From Polaromonas sp. UBA4122 (GTDB lineage Bacteria; Pseudomonadota; Gammaproteobacteria; Burkholderiales; Burkholderiaceae_C), in the NCBI GenBank assembly GCA_002381615.1, contig DFWY01000024.1, positions 6,101 to 41,533 on the forward strand: a stretch of 35,433 nt of DNA, in the 5' to 3' direction. Both the position numbers and the translations under genes were made by a program. Below are positions 31,527 to 35,433 of the stretch, in pieces; positions within the stretch are counted from its first letter, which is position 1, and every line of letters starts with the position of its first letter. A model generated the notes under the pieces. That model was not told the origin of the DNA, ran no database searches, and saw nothing but the letters and a program-made list of their open reading frames with translations.

Positions 31527-31845
31527 GATGATTTTCCTCGTCAGGCCAACTCCGACCACTGCCAGCGTCTCATCACTTCACCATACACATCCGCAACCGA
31601 AAATCCGGTAGCCGGATGCCGGTGTCGCGTGTAAGGCCTGTCTGCTCTTGGCGTAAGACACCACTGACCGGGGAGCGTCGTGGCGACCCAAGCCCTAAGC
31701 CCATCAGGAGTAGCTGTTCATGGCCCCACAGGGTTTCTTCCTACATACGCACGCTGATACTTCCGGCAATTGCGCTGACTGCCGTGATTTAAATTTGCAT
31801 CATGTATGACATGTACAGCAATCGTCGGCGGAGGGTGGCAAGCCG
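31527..31845. other. Divergent intergenic region, no gene seen
   Basis: About 320 bases separate the small membrane protein gene and the receiver-domain gene. I see no coding frame or repeat family member. Divergent promoters are expected here; the AT-rich stretch around 31788-31815 is the likeliest position for the plus-strand one. Confidence 0.4.
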
Positions 31846-32262
31846 ATGAAAATGAGAACATATCTGGTTGAGGACAACCCGACCATTCGCGACAATCTCA
31901 TCAGCACGCTGGAAGAGCTTGCTCCCGTCGAAACCGTGGGAACGTCCGATACGGAAGAGGAGGGCGCCGCATGGCTCACACACAATGACGGCCAATGGGA
32001 TCTGGCCATTGTTGATCTGTTTCTCAAAAGCGGTAGCGGCCTGGGTGTTCTTCAAGCCTGCCGAACGCGCGGCGCGCTGCAAAAGATGGTGATCTTCAGC
32101 AATTACGCGACCCGCGAATTGCGTTATCGGTGTGCCCAGTTAGGTGTAGACGCGGTTTTTGACAAGTCAACCGAGATTGACGACTTGCTGGCATACTGCG
32201 TGGCCCAAAGCCAGATGCTGGATTCAGCCGTCAATCAGAGTTCCGGGCTTCAAAGGGGTTGA
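31846..32262 (+). CDS. Stand-alone response-regulator receiver protein
   Basis: The 138-residue protein is a single CheY-like receiver domain without an output domain. The acidic pair Glu9-Asp10 (LVEDNP), phosphoacceptor Asp57 (LAIVDLFLKSGSG), the Ser85 switch (MVIFSNYAT) and Lys107 (AVFDKSTEID) are all present. Residues 120-138 are a short, variable tail. It should accept phosphate from a histidine kinase, none of which is in the window, and act by binding a partner. GGAGGG lies upstream of the ATG at a somewhat long spacing. A DUF883-like gene follows after 48 bases, suggesting joint transcription. Confidence 0.88.
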   Translation: MKMRTYLVEDNPTIRDNLISTLEELAPVETVGTSDTEEEGAAWLTHNDGQWDLAIVDLFLKSGSGLGVLQACRTRGALQKMVIFSNYATRELRYRCAQLGVDAVFDKSTEIDDLLAYCVAQSQMLDSAVNQSSGLQRG

Positions 32263-32310
32263 AGCGCCCATTCCCGGTCAGTTCGATAGATAGAGAAAGC
32301 GAGTTCCCAA

Positions 32311-32616
32311 ATGCAACCTTTTTCTGCCTCTGCGGTCCCTTCCGAGTTCCCCCGGCAGCTTCAGGATGACGTGCTCCAGTCAGCCGAAGAGGCGGTTCTC
32401 GCGCAGGCGGGCTCAGCGGGCGCTGGAGAGCGTCCCCCACTGCAGGCGGGCCTTCCAACTGCCGGAGGGCTTCTTGCTCAAGTCAAGCGTCATGTAGCAG
32501 CCCAACCCTGTCAATCAGCCTTGCTTGCCGCCGCAGCGGGAGCCTTGCTTATGCTGGTTCTGCGCGCCAAGCTGCGCAAGCTTACAGGGTCCCACACATC
32601 GGCTCAAATGCGCTAA
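32311..32616 (+). CDS. DUF883/ElaB-YqjD-like membrane-anchored protein
   Basis: The 101-residue protein has an acidic, Ala/Gln-rich N-terminal region, then a helical segment (GGLLAQVKRHVAAQPCQSA, 52-70). It ends in one membrane helix (LLAAAAGALLMLVLR, 71-85) followed by basic residues (AKLRK). That tail architecture is the mark of DUF883 proteins such as ElaB and YqjD, which are inner-membrane proteins associated with ribosomes in stationary phase in E. coli. Function here is inferred from architecture only. The ribosome site is weak. It stands between the receiver gene and the proline-rich gene, all on the plus strand. Confidence 0.65.
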   Translation: MQPFSASAVPSEFPRQLQDDVLQSAEEAVLAQAGSAGAGERPPLQAGLPTAGGLLAQVKRHVAAQPCQSALLAAAAGALLMLVLRAKLRKLTGSHTSAQMR

Positions 32617-32650
32617 ATTACGTTTCTGTCGAGTCCTTTAGGGAGATTCA

Positions 32651-32839
32651 ATGTCTGTCAACGTCCCAGTTCCAGAACCAGTTCCGCCTCTTCCAGGCAC
32701 TGATGTTCCGAATAAAGTTCCCCCACTGATCGTGCCGCCTGAACCTGGAACACCCCCCGGGGTTGATGAGCCACCACCGCCCGAACCCCTATTTCCCATT
32801 CGTGAACCTGGAACCCGTCCCCCGCCCCAAGCGGTATAG
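32651..32839 (+). CDS. Proline-rich small protein
   Basis: The 62-residue product is about 40 percent proline with PxP and PEPxPP patterns (VPVPEPVPPLPG, PPPPEPLFP), acidic residues and a few hydrophobics. It is probably disordered. It has no signal peptide. The reading is supported by a strong AGGGAG ribosome site six bases before the ATG and by its position after two same-strand genes. Similar short proline-rich proteins are annotated as hypothetical in many Burkholderiales and Pseudomonas. Translation of such runs would probably require EF-P. No function can be assigned. Confidence 0.6.
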   Translation: MSVNVPVPEPVPPLPGTDVPNKVPPLIVPPEPGTPPGVDEPPPPEPLFPIREPGTRPPPQAV

Positions 32840-32896
32840 ATTTGGCGGACCCGGGAAGCAAGGCCCAAAGTTTTATGGGTGTTGCCGGCGCTGTGA

Positions 32897-33820
32897 TCAG
32901 TCCGATGACGATGTTTGCTGACGCCGGTACTCGCTTTTTTTCATGGTGAGGTAACTGGGTCGATCCAGCTCATGTAGCTGTTGGGGATACTCTTCAGTGG
33001 CGTCAAACCAATACTGCAGTCGCGCGTCCAATTGTTGTGCGGGGGGACGGCTGAGCGATGCCAGATAAGCCTCTATCGCCAGGTAGTAGCGCATGGTGTT
33101 GCGCTCGATGGTGCCCCGCATGCCGCCTACATAGTCTGATTTTTTTTCTGGATTGATTTGCGTAAACCCAACTTTGCCTCGTCCCAACGTGGCCAGATAA
33201 GCCTGCATTGCCAGACGACCGGCCATTCCATAGCCATACGAGTAGCGCAAGTACATAAAGGTCTTGCCTTCAGGCAGAGGCACGGCCTGAAGTTCCAGGC
33301 GGTAATTGCTGGTGCTCATAGGGCCTTTGTCGGCATTCAGCTGAACGGCCAGGTAGTTCGGCGAAGCCGCAGCCACGCGGTAGGCAAATTCAAGCGAAAA
33401 GGCAGCTTTAAGCGGTTGCGGGTTTTTGGTGCCTATGCTCACGGCCATCTTGCTGGGGCTGGTGTCCGCGCCGCTGGCACGGCAATATTTGGTGTTGAGG
33501 TGCAAAATCAGCACCTCACACCAGCGGCTGGGGCTTTTGAATGTGGCGCTGACGGTGCTGAAGGGTGAGTCCAGCACCGCGTAGGCATTGCCGCTGACCG
33601 TATTGGCGCTTTCCGAGGACTCCAGAAATAGCGGCCGCCGGTATTGGTTTTGCGTCAACTGCACGGCCAGCGCAGCATGCTTTTCAAGCAGCGCGGCCGC
33701 GTTCGACTCGTTGCCCGGCCCTGAAGATGGTTGTGCGACCGCGCTACCGGCTATAACAAATACCAAAGCCACGGCCGCAGGCAAGCAGTGTTTTAAAACG
33801 AAGCTCCAGATCTTTTGCAT
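32897..33820 (-). CDS. Exported hypothetical protein with Sec signal peptide
   Basis: The 307-residue protein starts MQKIWSFVLKHC with a hydrophobic stretch to about residue 25 and a signal peptidase I site after AVA (27-29). Export to the periplasm is therefore expected. The mature part contains two Cys (in SRWCEVLILHLNTKYCR) that could form a disulfide, and beta-rich segments about 60-200. The C-terminal helical part has RYYLAIEAYLASL and YWFDATEEYPQQLHEL. I do not recognise the family. The ATG at 33820 has a G-rich ribosome site; an in-frame start at 33919 would bury the signal and is rejected. It converges with the proline-rich gene and is flanked upstream by a phaB-like fragment. Confidence 0.75.
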   Translation of the reverse strand: MQKIWSFVLKHCLPAAVALVFVIAGSAVAQPSSGPGNESNAAALLEKHAALAVQLTQNQYRRPLFLESSESANTVSGNAYAVLDSPFSTVSATFKSPSRWCEVLILHLNTKYCRASGADTSPSKMAVSIGTKNPQPLKAAFSLEFAYRVAAASPNYLAVQLNADKGPMSTSNYRLELQAVPLPEGKTFMYLRYSYGYGMAGRLAMQAYLATLGRGKVGFTQINPEKKSDYVGGMRGTIERNTMRYYLAIEAYLASLSRPPAQQLDARLQYWFDATEEYPQQLHELDRPSYLTMKKSEYRRQQTSSSD

Positions 33821-33909
33821 CCCCCCAAGTTTGCCAGCAGCCGGAGCCGTTTTGGCAATACACTCCGTCGTCCTACAAACAGTCGCCTTGACAGGGAAGG
33901 GCTGAGCGT

Positions 33910-34077
33910 TCATCGCCATAATTTGTTGAGTGGGTGGCGGATATCGTTGGCTTCTGTAGCCTGCTGGTTGCTGCCGTAGTTGGCAACCATGCGATAGCCG
34001 ACCGCGAGCAGCGCTTCAGCCATGGCTGCTTCGATGCCGACAGTGCCAGCGGTGACCAGTGCGACACGCCTCTTCAA
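33910..34077 (-). pseudogene. Acetoacetyl-CoA reductase (PhaB-like SDR) N-terminal remnant
   Basis: A 55-codon frame beginning at a TTG that overlaps the BON gene stop reads KRRVALVTAGTVGIEAAMAEAL and then GYRMVANY. This matches the start of short-chain dehydrogenases of the PhaB type (KRRVALVTGG...GIG...GY.VVANY). Two glycines of the Rossmann TGxxxGIG motif are altered and the rest of the roughly 245-residue enzyme is missing, so it is non-functional. It suggests that a polyhydroxybutyrate gene once followed the BON gene. Confidence 0.6.
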
Positions 34078-34727
34078 AGCTCGACGACAAGGTTGTTGAC
34101 GACCGTGGCAACGCCGGGAGCAGACCAAGCGGCTCCCTGGACTGCCGCGCGCTCGGCCCACGAATGGACTTTCCCATGCAAGGTCACTTGAGATCCATCG
34201 ACGGCAATCTCGACCCGTCTGGCTTCCCGGTCCGCCTGCCGCTCCAGTGCAGCATGGATACTCTTTCCAACATCGGCCGGTGTGACCTGCGGTTCGACCT
34301 TTATCAGGTTCGAGACGCCGACGACGCCGAGCAGGTTTCGCACGGCCTTTTCGGCAGCTCGCCGTTGATAGTCCCATGCGACTTCGCCGTGCAAGGTGAC
34401 CCAGCCCTTCTCCACTATGGGCCGAATCTTGTCGTCGGGTACGAGTACATTCCATTCCAGGGCGTGCTCAGCCGCCAGAGCGATGTCGGCGTCGCCGCGC
34501 TCATGGGCCCGCGCGAGCCGGACCGTCATTTCGATTGCCAGCGCCTTCACGCCCTTGACCCGCTGCGCAGCACGTTCGACGGCATATTTTTCTGCATAGC
34601 TTGCAGGATGGCCTGTCAGGGTGACTACGCCATCCTTGACGATCACACCAATATCAGTGGCCTTGACCGCCGGATCCCAGTTCAGCTCAGCCATTACGTC
34701 GCTCTTCAGTTGAACATCTGTTTTCAT
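34074..34727 (-). CDS. BON-domain protein (OsmY-like), three BON domains
   Basis: The 217-residue protein is built of three BON domains, about 5-70 (VQLKSDVMAELNWDP, GVVTLTGHPASYAEK), 80-145 (DADIALAAEHALEWN, GWVTLHGEVAWDYQR) and 152-217 (VGKSIHAALERQADR, SQVTLHGKVHSWAER). Each carries the conserved Gly in the V-T-L-x-G strand. BON domains bind phospholipid surfaces. OsmY relatives are stress-induced periplasmic proteins, but no signal peptide is seen here, so the protein is probably cytoplasmic. The ATG at 34727 gives the family start MKTDVQLKSDV; the longer frame from 34793 is disregarded. Its stop overlaps the phaB-like fragment by a few bases. Confidence 0.88.
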   Translation of the reverse strand: MKTDVQLKSDVMAELNWDPAVKATDIGVIVKDGVVTLTGHPASYAEKYAVERAAQRVKGVKALAIEMTVRLARAHERGDADIALAAEHALEWNVLVPDDKIRPIVEKGWVTLHGEVAWDYQRRAAEKAVRNLLGVVGVSNLIKVEPQVTPADVGKSIHAALERQADREARRVEIAVDGSQVTLHGKVHSWAERAAVQGAAWSAPGVATVVNNLVVEL

Positions 34728-34794
34728 GAAAGTTCTTTCGTTGATGAATTGAAGGCAGTCATCACACAGAAAAGGCGATGCCTGTGACATCACT

Positions 34795-35268
34795 TTAGGA
34801 AGTGCGAAGTGGGTCAGTGTTGCGCTGGATCAACTGGCGTGCAGGGTGACGTTCATGCCAGTCAGCCTGACTGACGAGCCCGTGTGACCCGGGAATTGCG
34901 CAGCATCGCGGCAGCACTTTCCTCTTCGGCGTCGTGCGTGTCATACATCCTGCTGCCAGGGAGATACCAGCGACTCGTTGGACAGGATGAGGGGCAGGCA
35001 ATCCCGCCTTCACCTTGCGATCGCACGCCTTGCGCAGGGACAGCGCGAGGCGCGCCATGTCGCTGGCCAAGGCTTCAATCAAGTCAGCGATCGAGACCAC
35101 GCCAATCAGCTCCTGCTGCATACCAGTGACAAGCAGGCGGCGAACGCCTTCGCCTTCCATTGCAGCAATCGCGTCGGACAGCGTCGCATCGAACGGTATG
35201 GCAACCAGCCGACCGCTGACCAGAGAGCCGACGCTCACGCTCGCGCCGTCGGGGCCGCACGCAAGCAC
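34795..35268 (-). pseudogene. CBS-domain protein, truncated or frameshifted
   Basis: The 157-residue frame opens with a GTG. Its first 75 or so residues form the second half of a CBS pair (VSVGSLVSGRLVAIPFDATLS, GVRRLLVTG, LIGVVSIADLIEALA). The frame is open further upstream and reads HLKDRDLAVEV, as the end of a first CBS domain would, but the rest of that domain is missing where the partial gene at 35292 ends. The C-terminal half is low in similarity. An alternative frame (around 34955-34870) reads YLPGSRMYDTHDAEEE, suggesting a frameshift. Probably a remnant of an adenosyl-nucleotide-sensing CBS protein; a short functional form is possible. Confidence 0.5.
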
Positions 35269-35291
35269 TTCAACTGCGAGGTCGCGATCCT

Positions 35292-35433
35292 TTAAGTGGT
35301 GCTCGCGGCTGCAAGCGCTTGGTTGCCGACTGCAGCATGCTCGCGAAGGCCGGTGCTGCGGCTCATGGTGTTGTCCAGCAAGGGCCGCAGTGCTTCCAGC
35401 GTGCGACTGTTGAGCACGTCGCAGGCATCGAAA
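35292..35433 (-). CDS. C-terminal end of an unidentified protein (cut by window edge)
   Basis: A minus-strand frame enters from the right edge and ends at TAA (35292-35294). Its 46 visible residues include CDVLNSRTLEALRPLLDNTMS and REHAAVGNQALAAAS, helical and Ala/Leu-rich. Together with the nearby phaB-like remnant this might be a phasin-type granule protein, but that is only a guess. It lies directly upstream of the truncated CBS frame. Confidence 0.4.
   Translation of the reverse strand, partial: FDACDVLNSRTLEALRPLLDNTMSRSTGLREHAAVGNQALAAASTT

Overview
The window looks like a chromosomal segment of a Burkholderiales bacterium, most likely Comamonadaceae close to Polaromonas or Rhodoferax. 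This is inferred from GC-rich coding, gene orders such as dapC-dapD-pilU, smc-zipA-ligA and map-glnD, and dispersed repeats I associate with that family. No database search was possible.

Layout: (1) 45-3434, minus strand: dapC and dapD (lysine/peptidoglycan precursor synthesis) followed by the type IV pilus retraction ATPase gene pilU. (2) 3832-10579, plus strand: smc, a zipA-type gene and ligA (chromosome condensation, division, DNA joining). (3) 10589-11961: a compact defence-like insert with a MntA/HepT type VII toxin-antitoxin pair and a GIY-YIG nuclease-like gene. (4) 11999-13343: peptide deformylase and a family-16 methyltransferase. (5) 13372-16932, minus: map and glnD; 17194-21228, plus: purL. 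(6) 21422-23231: an AT-richer block of three small minus-strand ORFans with attC-like recombination sites. It reads as a cluster of integron gene cassettes without an integrase (CALIN-type) and is the most unusual part of the window. (7) 23350-27187: a hexose-6-phosphate mutarotase-like gene, a PII-type cation ATPase and a universal-stress-protein stub. (8) 27595-35433: a stress/signalling neighbourhood with a class III nucleotide cyclase fused to an FHA domain, a large catalase, a small membrane protein, a lone receiver-domain protein, a DUF883-like protein, a proline-rich mini-protein, an exported protein, a triple-BON protein and several decaying fragments (phaB-like, CBS, and a partial gene at the right edge).

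Repeats run through all regions. Family A is about 60 bp with a conserved hairpin; five copies are seen (3509, 18061, 21257, 23309, 28632). Family B is GC-rich, with copies at 1, 1265 and 15100. Members of both families, and a third palindrome, sit in frame inside essential or central genes (glnD and purL), where they add peptide segments without breaking the reading frame. Two family-A copies lie in the same orientation on either side of the cassette block.
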